Of a stretch of DNA of 64,000 nucleotides, positions 36,339 to 45,365 are shown in pieces (position 1 is the first letter of the stretch; each line of letters opens with the position of its first letter). The stretch spans positions 124,001 through 188,000 of the forward strand of contig NZ_QVQT02000006.1 of the NCBI RefSeq assembly GCF_003428625.2, given 5' to 3'. Under the pieces are notes generated by a model. The model saw nothing but the letters and a program-made list of their open reading frames with translations. It was not told where the DNA came from and did no database searches. The DNA comes from Paracidobacterium acidisoli. Lineage in GTDB: Bacteria > Acidobacteriota > Terriglobia > Terriglobales > Acidobacteriaceae. The position numbers were made by a program, and so were the translations under genes.

Positions 36339-37717
36339 CGCTCACCCGCCGGAGTGGAAACGAGCGCTTCCCCCAGAGCGCCGCGGTCGGCCTGATGGCT
36401 GTCTATCAGGTGAATCGTGATGCGGGCGATATTCGCGGGCGCCGGTATCGCGTGGTGCAGATCGATCAGTTCTTTCGGGCTGACTGTCTGCACGGGCACG
36501 CGGCCTCTCTCGGTGCCGCCTCGATCGTACAGATAGGCTTCGAGCGTTCCGGGAAAGAAGACGCCGAAGTGTCCGCTCAGATTGACTTCGGTGCCGTTAC
36601 GCACTGCGGTAAGCGCGGTTCCGATCACACCGGAGTCGGTGACCTCTTTGAGCTCAGGCCCCATGCGACATGGAAACCATCGCGTGTCCATCGTGTAGGT
36701 CTGACCGGCCTCGAGCTGCGCCATCGGACTGTTCAGCTCCGCCTCCATGTAATAAGGTGTTTTCTCACGACCGGGCGGCGTAACAAAGGGCATCTCCTGA
36801 GCGTTGAACTCCACCGTCGGGCCGTTCTTGTAGAAGATCACCGTCGCTTTGCCGGGATACTCCGCATTGCGAATGTGCGTGCCCTTCTCGACCATGGTGT
36901 AGTTATTGACGCCGTTGACGAGAGCGACCCACTGCGGTCCGGAGTCGACCCATACCTCACCTTCGATATAACGCCAGTGCAGGCGGAACATGCCATCGTC
37001 GACGGCATAAGAAGGATCGTTGGCGAGGCCGTCGCGCACGTGGTATCCGAGTAAGTAGGGCGAGTCGGAAGCTACCTGGGTAAGCGCCCAGAAGTTATGG
37101 TTCCAGCCATCGGGAGCATTCGCATCCGAAAGATCGTACTGCGAGACGGACTGCACGGACCAGTCGATGCTGTGACCGGTGCTGTTCTTCGTGATGGCAT
37201 GGAAATCGATCTCGGGCGAATCGCTTCCGATGCTGATCTCGCGCGAGTACTGCAGCCCGGTCGGCGGATCGGGCGGGCCGTCGAGGCGAACAGTGCAGCG
37301 ATCGCCCTGCGAGAGGACGGAGAAGGCATAGACACCGTCATCGAGCGGCGTCGACGCTCCGGTCCAGTGCTGCTCGTCGTCATTGCCTTCGGGCAGCGGC
37401 CATATCTTGTCGCCGCCGTAGTTGATCCATCGCCCGGCGGCCTGCTCGGGCGAAATGTATTTGCCTGCGTATTTCGGGTTTACGAAGAGATAGGCATGGC
37501 CGTCGAAGGTGACCTGCATAAGCCGGCCACCTAACTGCGGCACGAAGTCCAGCCGTACCCACTGGTTCGACATCTCCTGAGCCGGGAATCCGTCGAAGGT
37601 CGTCGCGCGGATCGTGCATGGCTGAGAGGCTGCTGCCGCCTGCGGTTCCTGCGCGCTCAATCCGGACGCCAGAATTCCGATGGACATCAGAATTCCGGCG
37701 CAATACAGGGCTTTCAC
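36335..37717 (-). CDS. Secreted DUF4380 / mutarotase-like protein
   Basis: A 460-residue exported protein. The GTG at 37717 is chosen because AGGAG lies 8 bases upstream and the signal peptide (ILMSIGILASGLSAQ) then sits at the N-terminus. The sequence resembles DUF4380, a beta-sandwich with the galactose mutarotase fold (FVPQLGGRLMQVTFDGH, WINYGGDKIWPLPEG). No catalytic assignment is possible. It may bind or epimerise the sugar before oxidation. Its stop codon overlaps the TTG start of the PQQ dehydrogenase, so the two are translationally coupled. Confidence 0.75.
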   Translation of the reverse strand: MKALYCAGILMSIGILASGLSAQEPQAAAASQPCTIRATTFDGFPAQEMSNQWVRLDFVPQLGGRLMQVTFDGHAYLFVNPKYAGKYISPEQAAGRWINYGGDKIWPLPEGNDDEQHWTGASTPLDDGVYAFSVLSQGDRCTVRLDGPPDPPTGLQYSREISIGSDSPEIDFHAITKNSTGHSIDWSVQSVSQYDLSDANAPDGWNHNFWALTQVASDSPYLLGYHVRDGLANDPSYAVDDGMFRLHWRYIEGEVWVDSGPQWVALVNGVNNYTMVEKGTHIRNAEYPGKATVIFYKNGPTVEFNAQEMPFVTPPGREKTPYYMEAELNSPMAQLEAGQTYTMDTRWFPCRMGPELKEVTDSGVIGTALTAVRNGTEVNLSGHFGVFFPGTLEAYLYDRGGTERGRVPVQTVSPKELIDLHHAIPAPANIARITIHLIDSHQADRGALGEALVSTPAGER

Positions 37718-37786
37718 GTTCTGTCTCCTGAACGGCTGCACATAGGTACGGATGTTATCCAGTTATAGCTCCGGAATCGTTATACG

Positions 37787-39049
37787 CTAAGCCTTTTTGG
37801 ACTTCGCTTCCGACAATAACTGGCGCAGACGCCTTCCGACGATGATCTCTTCGCCTGGCTTGAGCGTCATGGAAATGATCTGCAGATTGTTGTTCTTAAT
37901 GTTTTTGACCTTGCGACGGTCGGGAGCGCGGCCGAGAACGTCGCTGGGATTGTCGTTGGTGAGGACCGCGATGCTCGGCGTGCCGTCGAGCAGCTCACGG
38001 GCACAGTCCGCGATAGTGTATCCCCAGGCATCCTGATCCCAGCTCACGGTCAGCGTGGGATAGCTGTTGCCTCCTGGCGGCGTGTCGATCGAGGTTGTGA
38101 CTCCCTGCATGGTCTGGATCAGCTTCTGAATGCGCTCCACACGTCCGTTCCATTCCTTATCGAGCGCGGACAGGTCTTTGTGGTACCAGGCTTCGACCGC
38201 AGCGAGGCAGCCCATGATCTCTTCTTTGCCCACCTTCATGGGCCGGCACACCGCGCCCTCCCATGGATTTGAATTGGCCAGCGCGGCTTCGATCAGGTCT
38301 TTGCGCCCGAGCAGAACACCGCTGCTCTGCGGACCGCACAGGCCCTTGCCGCCGCTTACGGTGAAGAGGTCGCACCCCATCTTTGCAAAGAGCTGGAGCT
38401 TGTCGATGGGCGGTACTCCATCGGCCGCGTCCATAAAGATAGGCACGTTCGCGCGTTTGGTCACCGCGATCTCTTTGACCAGCGTGTCGGGATCGGAGGT
38501 GGTGTAGACCATCGCGGTGTTATCGGTGATCGCGTTCGCAAGCTCGTCGACAGACTTTGCGATGACCAGCTTGCCGCCGGCCAGACGGATGGCGCTGTCA
38601 AAGGGGCTTCGTCCGCCCATCATGACCACTTCATGCTTCAGGCCGGTGGTATCGGGCAGCTGCCAGACTCTTTCGGGGTCTGTACCGGCGATGCAGCCGG
38701 CTGTCGCCGAAGCCATCGCTCCGGCAGCGCCCGACGTGATCATGCCGGACTGGGCACCGGTGAGCTCGGCCAGACGCCGGCCGACCGCGTGCTGCAGATC
38801 AAAGATATTCACGAAGTGCTGAGAGGCGGCTTCCTGCGCGGCCTTCACTTCGGGCAGCTCAAGCGTCGCGCTGAGATAGGTCCAGGTGCCACGGCCGTTG
38901 ATCACCGGCTTGATACCGATCCGCGTATAGATATTGTCGGTCGAAACCTTCGCGGTCTGCGCCCAGCCTGTGCCGATCGCCCGCTGAAACTCCACCTGCG
39001 CAAGCAGTGGAAGGGCTGTCGCCCACTTGATAAATGTCCTTCGTTCCAT
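37787..39049 (-). CDS. Tat-exported PLP-dependent SelA/D-glucosaminate ammonia-lyase-like enzyme, copy 2
   Basis: A 420-residue relative of the protein at 31499-32899. The N-terminus ERRTFIKWATALPLLA is a Tat-type signal. The PLP lysine is K235 (VSGGKGLCGPQSSG) and the ring aspartate is D207 (FMDAADG). It lacks the long charged insert of copy 1. ATG at 39049 or GTG at 39052 can serve as the start, both after GGGGAG. The triple-RidA gene is just upstream (21 bases) and the DUF4380/PQQ-dehydrogenase operon downstream. As for copy 1, beta-elimination or dehydration of an amino-sugar acid is the most plausible reaction, with an aldolase-type activity as the alternative. Confidence 0.8.
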   Translation of the reverse strand: MERRTFIKWATALPLLAQVEFQRAIGTGWAQTAKVSTDNIYTRIGIKPVINGRGTWTYLSATLELPEVKAAQEAASQHFVNIFDLQHAVGRRLAELTGAQSGMITSGAAGAMASATAGCIAGTDPERVWQLPDTTGLKHEVVMMGGRSPFDSAIRLAGGKLVIAKSVDELANAITDNTAMVYTTSDPDTLVKEIAVTKRANVPIFMDAADGVPPIDKLQLFAKMGCDLFTVSGGKGLCGPQSSGVLLGRKDLIEAALANSNPWEGAVCRPMKVGKEEIMGCLAAVEAWYHKDLSALDKEWNGRVERIQKLIQTMQGVTTSIDTPPGGNSYPTLTVSWDQDAWGYTIADCARELLDGTPSIAVLTNDNPSDVLGRAPDRRKVKNIKNNNLQIISMTLKPGEEIIVGRRLRQLLSEAKSKKA

Positions 39050-39070
39050 CACGTCGTCTTCTCCCCGTGG

Positions 39071-40300
39071 TTAGTGATTGGCAGTCTTGACTGCGATAAA
39101 GGAAATCTGCTCCGCGGCTTCCACATCGGTGTCCGTGTTCTGCTGCATGGTGGTCCGCGTCGGATAACTTCCTTTGAAAAAGGTTTTGTACAAGTTATTC
39201 ATTTTGTCGAAGTCCTGTATCTGGCGGAGGTAAACCGTGGTGAACACGACGTTCGAGAAATCCATGTCGGCCTCTTCGAGGCCATCGAGCAGGTTGCGCA
39301 TCGATTGCCGCAACTGCAGGTCAAAGTCCTGCGTCACCATGCCCTGGCCGGGAATGAAGCCATCCTTGGCGGAGAGATACAGCGTGTTGCCGTAAAGGAT
39401 GCCGGGGCTTGCCGTAGCGCTGGGAGGCATATTGCGCGGGCGGATCGCTTTGCGCTTGGCGAGGTCTGCACCCGCGATGCAGGTAAAGACGATGTGGCTT
39501 CCGCCGGGAAGGGCGACGATCTGGATGGTTCCGCGCCCTGGCGTGTTGCCGAACTCGAAGTATGTTTTGTAGACGCTGCCCATGACGTCATACTGGCCGC
39601 CGACGCTCATATACGGGTTGACCCACAGAACATTCTTCATGCTCATGTGCGCGGCGCGCAGGATCGCAGCCACGTTGTCCAGAGCCTGGCGGGTTTCGCC
39701 GGAGAATGAATCGGCGAGCTTGCCCGTCACCGGGTCTGCGCCGTTCTGAGCGGAGAGATACAGCACATCATTCGCCTGGATGGCCGGCGGATCTTTGTGC
39801 TCGCCCTTCGGCCAGCCCTGCGGCCAGATGGCTTTGCGATGGGCCTTGTCTTTGACGGCGATGCAGTTGATCTCGACCGTATCGCTGCCGACGAGCGAGC
39901 CGACGACCATGACTGACCGCGCCGGAGGGTTGGCACCGATCTCATTCCAGTAGACGTCATTCATTGCGTCGATGTTGTCCGCGCTTGATACGTAGACATT
40001 CATCCAGACGACGTTGCTGAAATCCATGCCGGCGGCCTGAAGAACGCCGCGCACGTTATCGAGAGACTGTTTGACCTGGGCGGGGAAATCGGATGGGCGA
40101 ACATCCTGCGCGTTCGCACTGCCCTGCCCGGCGACATAGAGCGTTCCATCGACAAGAATTCCGGGGCTGTAGGGGAAGTTTCCCGTAACACCCGCCGGCC
40201 GGATGATCTGACGGGAGGTATCCTGCGCCGCCGCCGTGCCTGCTGCACCCACGACCGCCGCCAACAGCAGGCAGGCCATACAACTCACCAGCTTTTTCAT
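39071..40300 (-). CDS. Exported triple RidA/YjgF fusion protein
   Basis: A 409-residue exported protein made of three consecutive RidA-like domains at about 30-152, 155-282 and 283-406. Each has the strand ILVDGTLYVAGQ-like opening, the helix QSLDNVRGVL-like segment and the N(V/I)Y-type core. Each keeps an arginine at the RidA active-site position (R128 in PPARSV, R256 in TPGRGT, R382 in YPTRTT), while the usual glutamate is replaced. The signal peptide MKKLVSCMACLLLAAVVGAA directs it to the periplasm. RidA is normally a homotrimer of single-domain subunits, so this chain could fold as a covalent trimer. It lies between the SMP-30 and SelA-like genes. Confidence 0.85.
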   Translation of the reverse strand: MKKLVSCMACLLLAAVVGAAGTAAAQDTSRQIIRPAGVTGNFPYSPGILVDGTLYVAGQGSANAQDVRPSDFPAQVKQSLDNVRGVLQAAGMDFSNVVWMNVYVSSADNIDAMNDVYWNEIGANPPARSVMVVGSLVGSDTVEINCIAVKDKAHRKAIWPQGWPKGEHKDPPAIQANDVLYLSAQNGADPVTGKLADSFSGETRQALDNVAAILRAAHMSMKNVLWVNPYMSVGGQYDVMGSVYKTYFEFGNTPGRGTIQIVALPGGSHIVFTCIAGADLAKRKAIRPRNMPPSATASPGILYGNTLYLSAKDGFIPGQGMVTQDFDLQLRQSMRNLLDGLEEADMDFSNVVFTTVYLRQIQDFDKMNNLYKTFFKGSYPTRTTMQQNTDTDVEAAEQISFIAVKTANH

Positions 40301-40359
40301 CGTTTCTCCGATTCACTTCCTGAAGTTATCCGTCATTGTCCTGCAAATCGCGCGCAAAG

Positions 40360-41340
40360 TCATAAGTACGGGATGAAGCCGCGCGCGTGCGTTGGAATTT
40401 TGTAGACCGAAGTTCCCGCCGTGATGTAGAGCGTCGAATCACTCGCGTCGCCCCAGGTAAGATTCGCCGGCTGCTCGGGAACGACGATCGTGCCGAGGTG
40501 CCTGCCGGAGGGACTCCATACCCAGATGCCGCGTGGTCCCACGACATAGAGATTTCCCTCTTTGTCGACGCGCATTCCATCGGGATCGCCGGACTTCGGA
40601 GGGCCCGCTTCAGAGCCAAAGACGCGGCCGTTGCTCAGCGAGCCGTCGGGATGAACGTCGTACACATGAATGTTTCGATCCTCGTCGTCGTCGATGTACA
40701 GCTTCTTTCCGTCGGGAGAGAAGGCGAGTCCGTTTGGTTGAGGAAGCTCTTTGGTGAGCAGCCTGACCTGTCCGTCCTTCGAGATGCGATAGATGCCCTG
40801 GAAGGGGATCTCCTGCTTCTGGCCCGGAGGCAGATCGGAGGTGGGATCGGTGAAGTAGATTGCTCCGTCAGGGCCAAGCACTACGTCGTTCGGCGAATTG
40901 AAGCGCTTGCCCTGATAACGGTCGGCAATGACCGTGTACTGGTGGCCGTCCGGCGACAGACGAATGATCGCGCGCAGAACACTGGCGCAGTCGAGAATCC
41001 TCAGATTTTTGTCGTAGGTATTTCCGTCCGGATCGCCGAGCGCAATGATCTCCTGCTTTTCGCCGGTCCGCACATTGACCTTAAAGATTTTGTTCAGCGT
41101 CTCATCGCTGACATACAAGTATCCTGCTTTGTCCCAGACGGGACCCTCTGTAAATCCAAAACCGGATGCGACTTTGGTGAGCTGCGCATCGTGGCCAATA
41201 AGTTTCCAGAAGCCCGGAGACAGGGCCTGCAGCTCGAACTTTTGCTGCGCCTGCTGCGCGCCTGCACTGCTCCACGCCATCGCGCCCAGAAGAACAGACG
41301 CCGCGGCAACGATCAGTCTTTTAATTTGTGGCACCGTCAT
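40360..41340 (-). CDS. Exported SMP-30/gluconolactonase-like protein
   Basis: A 326-residue beta-propeller enzyme with a signal peptide (LIVAAASVLLGAMAWSSAGAQ). The metal-binding glutamate lies in GFTEGPVWD, the asparagine in NSPNDVVLGPDG, and further propeller ligands in PNGLAFSPDGKKLYI, as in regucalcin/gluconolactonase. These enzymes hydrolyse sugar delta-lactones to aldonic acids, the product expected from PQQ-dehydrogenase action. AGGAGGT is 11 bases before the ATG. It is the first enzyme gene after the TonB receptor on this strand and is probably co-transcribed with the RidA and SelA-like genes. Confidence 0.87.
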   Translation of the reverse strand: MTVPQIKRLIVAAASVLLGAMAWSSAGAQQAQQKFELQALSPGFWKLIGHDAQLTKVASGFGFTEGPVWDKAGYLYVSDETLNKIFKVNVRTGEKQEIIALGDPDGNTYDKNLRILDCASVLRAIIRLSPDGHQYTVIADRYQGKRFNSPNDVVLGPDGAIYFTDPTSDLPPGQKQEIPFQGIYRISKDGQVRLLTKELPQPNGLAFSPDGKKLYIDDDEDRNIHVYDVHPDGSLSNGRVFGSEAGPPKSGDPDGMRVDKEGNLYVVGPRGIWVWSPSGRHLGTIVVPEQPANLTWGDASDSTLYITAGTSVYKIPTHARGFIPYL

Positions 41341-41431
41341 TTCGACGAGTGACCTCCTCTTTCTGCTGTGGCGCACGCCTGACTGGAGATGACAGCCAGA
41401 GGTGCGCCGGACACATCCGTACCTGTTTCGC

Positions 41432-44400
41432 TTAGAAGACGTACTTCAGAGCGACCTGCATGATGCGGGGATCTCTGGTTGAGAGCGTATAGCCAAAACC
41501 ATTTGCTCCTGTGTTGTCGACCTGGCCATTGGGGTTATTAAACTGCGCGTGGTTGAAGACGTTGAAGGCTTCGGCACGGAAATTCAGGCTCTGATTTTCC
41601 ATGATCTTCGTCTCTTTCTCGAGAGCCATATCGGAGTTCAGAATTCCAGGGCCGGAGAAGTACCGCCGCATCGCGTTACCTACCTGACCGAGTGGTTCGG
41701 GCACAAAGTAATTCGGGTTGAAATATGGCTGCTGGCTGCGCGGGTTGCGATTCACGAACAGTTTGCTGCCGTTATTGGCATAGCTGGGCTCGTCGATCGT
41801 GTCATTGAAGGTTCCGGTAAGCGAGTTGTCATCGGACTCAGCCAACTGCACCGGCTGGCCGCTGGCGAAGGTCGACACACCGGAGATGGACCACCCTCCG
41901 GCGACCCGAGTGGAGAGAGCTCCTTTGCCGGTGAGGTTGTTGAATGGCAGCTGCACGGTGTAGCTGGCCACCAGGTCCTGCGGCACGTTGAAGACCGACA
42001 GGGCACGGCTGAGCGCGGGATTGTAGGGATTGGTTGCATCGAACGCCGTCGAACCATTGTCGATGGATTTCTCCAGCGTATAACCGATGAGGAAATTTGC
42101 GTATTTCTCATTGTGCTCGACGCTGATCTGCAGAGAGTTGAAGCTGGAGCTGACGGCCGTCTTCATATACGGATTGCTGCCGAAGTTGATGCCGAAGGTC
42201 GGGCGCGTTCCGTTTACTGTCGTCCCGTTCGCCAGCGTGAAGACACTGTCTTCCTGGTTGGGGCCGCATGTCAGCGTATTGGGGGCGACGGCCGCTGCAT
42301 TCAGCTGCAGGCAGAGAGCGGGGTTCGCTGGGTTCGACTCTTCAAAGGTAAGCAGGTGACGGCCGACGTTGCCCACATAGCTTACGGACAGGACAGTCGC
42401 GCTTCCAAGCTGCCGCTGCAGCGAGAGATTGAACTCCTGCACGTAGGGAATCACGTTATGGGAATAGAAGTAGTCCGCACCGGAGATCGGCGTAGCCTGC
42501 ACCCAGTTGAAGGTCGTATCGGGATTTTTGGGAGAGACATTGGTCGCCGGGAAGGTGAAGGGGAATTTGATTCCCTCGTTGTTGCCGGTTGCGCGATCGA
42601 TAAAGGGCGAGTCGAGCAGCGGAGGAACCGGAGAGGAGTAGTACAGGCCGTAAGGCGCGTCGCCCACTTCCACGAATCCGGTCGCGTTCTGAATGGCGCT
42701 GTAGAAGATGCCGTATCCGGCGCGAATGCTGCTCTTGCCGCTGGTACCGAAGATTTTGCTCAGGAACCCGCTGGCCAGGTCAGGCGAATACGCAAATCCA
42801 ATGCGCGGAGCGAAGTTGGTGTATTTGATCGGAGAAAGCGTGCGCGGAATGCCGGGATCGCCGGGCACGACCAGCCCGGTGGGAGCTCCGGGAAATGCTT
42901 TCGACTGCTCGCCGGCCACGACCGTCTCCAGCTTGTTCTGCGTGTCATACCAGGGTGTCATGACCTCGTAGCGCAGTCCATAATTGACGGTAAGCTGGCG
43001 CGAAGCCCGCCAGGAGTCCTGCACGTAGCCGCCATAATAGCCGGCGCGCGAGTCGAGAAGCTGCTGGCTTGCCTGCGTGAAATTGTTCGTCGCGCCGATC
43101 AGATAGTCGGCGAAGTCGAGGCCCGTTTCAGAGCCGTTGAATCCGAAGGCTCCGTTAGGGTCGTCGAAATTCCGCTCGTTGATCTGGTCATAATGCACGT
43201 CGATGCCGAACTGGATCGTGTGGGTTCCCGCCACCTTGATGACATTGTCGATCAGCTGCACCGTATTGTTGTACTGCCGCAGCGTGTCCTGCGCGAGCCC
43301 GAACTGGTAATTGTTGAAGAAGAACGAGGGCACACCGGCAAGCTGCGATGTGATGTTGCTGATGCCGCCGGTTGGGTTCCAGGGAGTGTTGAAGCCTAAT
43401 GAGCTTAGAGATACTCCCGTGCCCTGCACCGGCACACCGGTAAAGTTGACGTCCCGGAGATAGACCAGCCGGATATCGTTCACAAGATTCGGACCGATGG
43501 TTGTGGTGAGGCCGAAGTTGTACATCTGCGTCTGGCCGGTGTTCTGATCGTCAAACCCGGGAATATTGATTCCCTGATCGTACGGATTGATCGTCTTGAA
43601 TTTGTCGATGAAGTAATAGCCGAAGAGCGCGCCGTAGGGTGTGGTCGCATCCATGCGAAATCCACCCTTGTCATCCTTCAGGCGTCCGTTGAATGCGGAC
43701 GTTTCATAAAGAGGGCCGTTCGGCGAGGATGTGTTCGACACAGGAATGTATTTCAGAGTATTTACGGCGACGGACGACCATGCGCTCTGAGGAATCTGAG
43801 CGTTTGGAAAGACGCACTGCGAAGAAGTCGTGCATCCCGTCGTGTAATAAGGCTCGCCTGCGGTGACGGTGTATCCCAGTTTCTGGCTGAGCACGCCGGC
43901 CCAGTAGGAACCGACGACGCCCTGTCCTCCGTTCGCCGGGTCTGAGGCGGATAAAGCTCCTATGTCCGTGGGGTTGTTCAGATTGCCGTTACGCTCGTCA
44001 AACGATGGTACGGGAAAGTTCTGCGTGGCACCGATGATCTGGCGCGTGCCCTGGTAGTCTGCAAAAAAGAAGAGCTTATTTTTCAGAACTGGCCCGCCAA
44101 AGGTGCCGCCGAACTGGTTCTGAATGTATACGCCACGCGCGGAAAAGTAATTCGCCGCGTCGAGGTCGGTGTTGCGCAGAAAGTCGAATGCCTCTCCGTG
44201 GAACTGGTTGGTGCCGGACTTTGTGACGACGTTGATCTGACCGCCGCTGAAGTTTCCGTACTCGGCGTTGAAGTTGTTGGTGATGATGCGGAACTGCGCG
44301 ATGGAATCGGCGTTCGGGATCATCGCTGCGCCGTTATGGACACCCTCTTCCGCGTCTGCGCCGTTCACCATGAAGCCGTTCGCTTCGACGCGGCCACCGT

Positions 44401-44980
44401 TGACCGACTGCGTGCCGTTTGTCTGATCGCCGGAGAGCGTCGATGCGCCGACGCCGGAGGAGGTGTCGTTGCCCTGATAAGGCGACACACCGGGCTGCAG
44501 GGCGAGGAGATCGATAAATGACCGGCCATTGAGCGGCATGGCCGTGATCTTGGGGCCGTCGATGACCTGACCCATCTGGGTGCTCTCGGTCTCGACGTGC
44601 ACCGCATTGTCTTTGACCGATACGGTGTTCGTCACCTGTCCGAGCTTGAGAGTGATGTCGACGCGGACGGCGGAGTTCGCGTTGATGATGACGTCCTGCA
44701 GCTCGAATTTGTCATATCCCGACTGGGTCAGCGAAATCGTATAGTGGTCGACCGAAAGCGTGGGAAACGCATAGAAGCCGCGGCCATCGGTGACGGTGGT
44801 GTGCTGTACGTTCGTGGACGCGGCCGTGGCCACGACGGTCGCTCCCGGAATGACCGCGCCGCTCGGGTCAGTCACGATTCCGGAGATGGTTCCGGTAATG
44901 TCGGCTCTGGCGATGCCTGTGCCGAAAACGACGAGCGTACATAAGGTCAGAGCGGTGAGGCCTCTCAAAAATAACTTCAT
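41432..44980 (-). CDS. TonB-dependent receptor, Oar-like, second copy in window
   Basis: A 1182-residue outer-membrane transporter. The start at 44980 has GGGGGA 9 bases upstream and places a signal peptide (TALTLCTLVVFGTGIARA) first. An N-terminal carboxypeptidase-like domain (ITGTISGIVTDPSGAVIPGA, about 28-110) is followed by a plug-like segment (LNGRSFIDLLALQPGV) and a large barrel ending in phenylalanine (ALKYVF). Sequence similarity to the receptor at 16221-20129 is limited outside the domain plan. It heads the minus-strand catabolic cluster and presumably imports its substrate across the outer membrane. Confidence 0.9.
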   Translation of the reverse strand: MKLFLRGLTALTLCTLVVFGTGIARADITGTISGIVTDPSGAVIPGATVVATAASTNVQHTTVTDGRGFYAFPTLSVDHYTISLTQSGYDKFELQDVIINANSAVRVDITLKLGQVTNTVSVKDNAVHVETESTQMGQVIDGPKITAMPLNGRSFIDLLALQPGVSPYQGNDTSSGVGASTLSGDQTNGTQSVNGGRVEANGFMVNGADAEEGVHNGAAMIPNADSIAQFRIITNNFNAEYGNFSGGQINVVTKSGTNQFHGEAFDFLRNTDLDAANYFSARGVYIQNQFGGTFGGPVLKNKLFFFADYQGTRQIIGATQNFPVPSFDERNGNLNNPTDIGALSASDPANGGQGVVGSYWAGVLSQKLGYTVTAGEPYYTTGCTTSSQCVFPNAQIPQSAWSSVAVNTLKYIPVSNTSSPNGPLYETSAFNGRLKDDKGGFRMDATTPYGALFGYYFIDKFKTINPYDQGINIPGFDDQNTGQTQMYNFGLTTTIGPNLVNDIRLVYLRDVNFTGVPVQGTGVSLSSLGFNTPWNPTGGISNITSQLAGVPSFFFNNYQFGLAQDTLRQYNNTVQLIDNVIKVAGTHTIQFGIDVHYDQINERNFDDPNGAFGFNGSETGLDFADYLIGATNNFTQASQQLLDSRAGYYGGYVQDSWRASRQLTVNYGLRYEVMTPWYDTQNKLETVVAGEQSKAFPGAPTGLVVPGDPGIPRTLSPIKYTNFAPRIGFAYSPDLASGFLSKIFGTSGKSSIRAGYGIFYSAIQNATGFVEVGDAPYGLYYSSPVPPLLDSPFIDRATGNNEGIKFPFTFPATNVSPKNPDTTFNWVQATPISGADYFYSHNVIPYVQEFNLSLQRQLGSATVLSVSYVGNVGRHLLTFEESNPANPALCLQLNAAAVAPNTLTCGPNQEDSVFTLANGTTVNGTRPTFGINFGSNPYMKTAVSSSFNSLQISVEHNEKYANFLIGYTLEKSIDNGSTAFDATNPYNPALSRALSVFNVPQDLVASYTVQLPFNNLTGKGALSTRVAGGWSISGVSTFASGQPVQLAESDDNSLTGTFNDTIDEPSYANNGSKLFVNRNPRSQQPYFNPNYFVPEPLGQVGNAMRRYFSGPGILNSDMALEKETKIMENQSLNFRAEAFNVFNHAQFNNPNGQVDNTGANGFGYTLSTRDPRIMQVALKYVF

Positions 44981-45037
44981 GGAATCATTCCCCCTGGTAT
45001 TCACGGCTTCAGGATGTTCGTATGCCATAAAGCCTGC

Positions 45038-45081
45038 ACAATCATTTGGTTTCCCATTCCATTACCTTTTCAAATGGTTGT
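45038..45081. promoter_or_regulatory. Inverted repeat upstream of the second TonB receptor
   Basis: Arms ACAATCATTTG (45038-45048) and CAAATGGTTGT (45071-45081) are complementary at 10 of 11 positions, with 22 bases between them. The element is 58-101 bases before the receptor start and is an operator candidate. The rest of the gap 44981-45365 shows no supported gene; frames at 45046-45558 and on the opposite strand lack ribosome sites. Confidence 0.45.
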
Positions 45082-45365
45082 CATGTGGCTAATGCCGTGC
45101 GCCCTTCTATGGCAAATGCCCTGGACGAGAGGCGATGCTTCTCCTTCATGCGCAAGCGATGCCGCAGCGCACAGGAGCCCGATAAAGGCGGCTTTATCGG
45201 GCGCAGAAATTCGATGTATGGGAGGAGTGGGATATCGACCGTGGCGCGGGTAAGCGCGCACTGGAATGCGTGTCGCGGTGAGGACGGCAATCATCGGCTG
45301 TTCAGCCGGCGGCTCGATATGTCGCGGCACAGCGCGGTCTCAGTCACGGCGCTGCGGTTTCGGAA

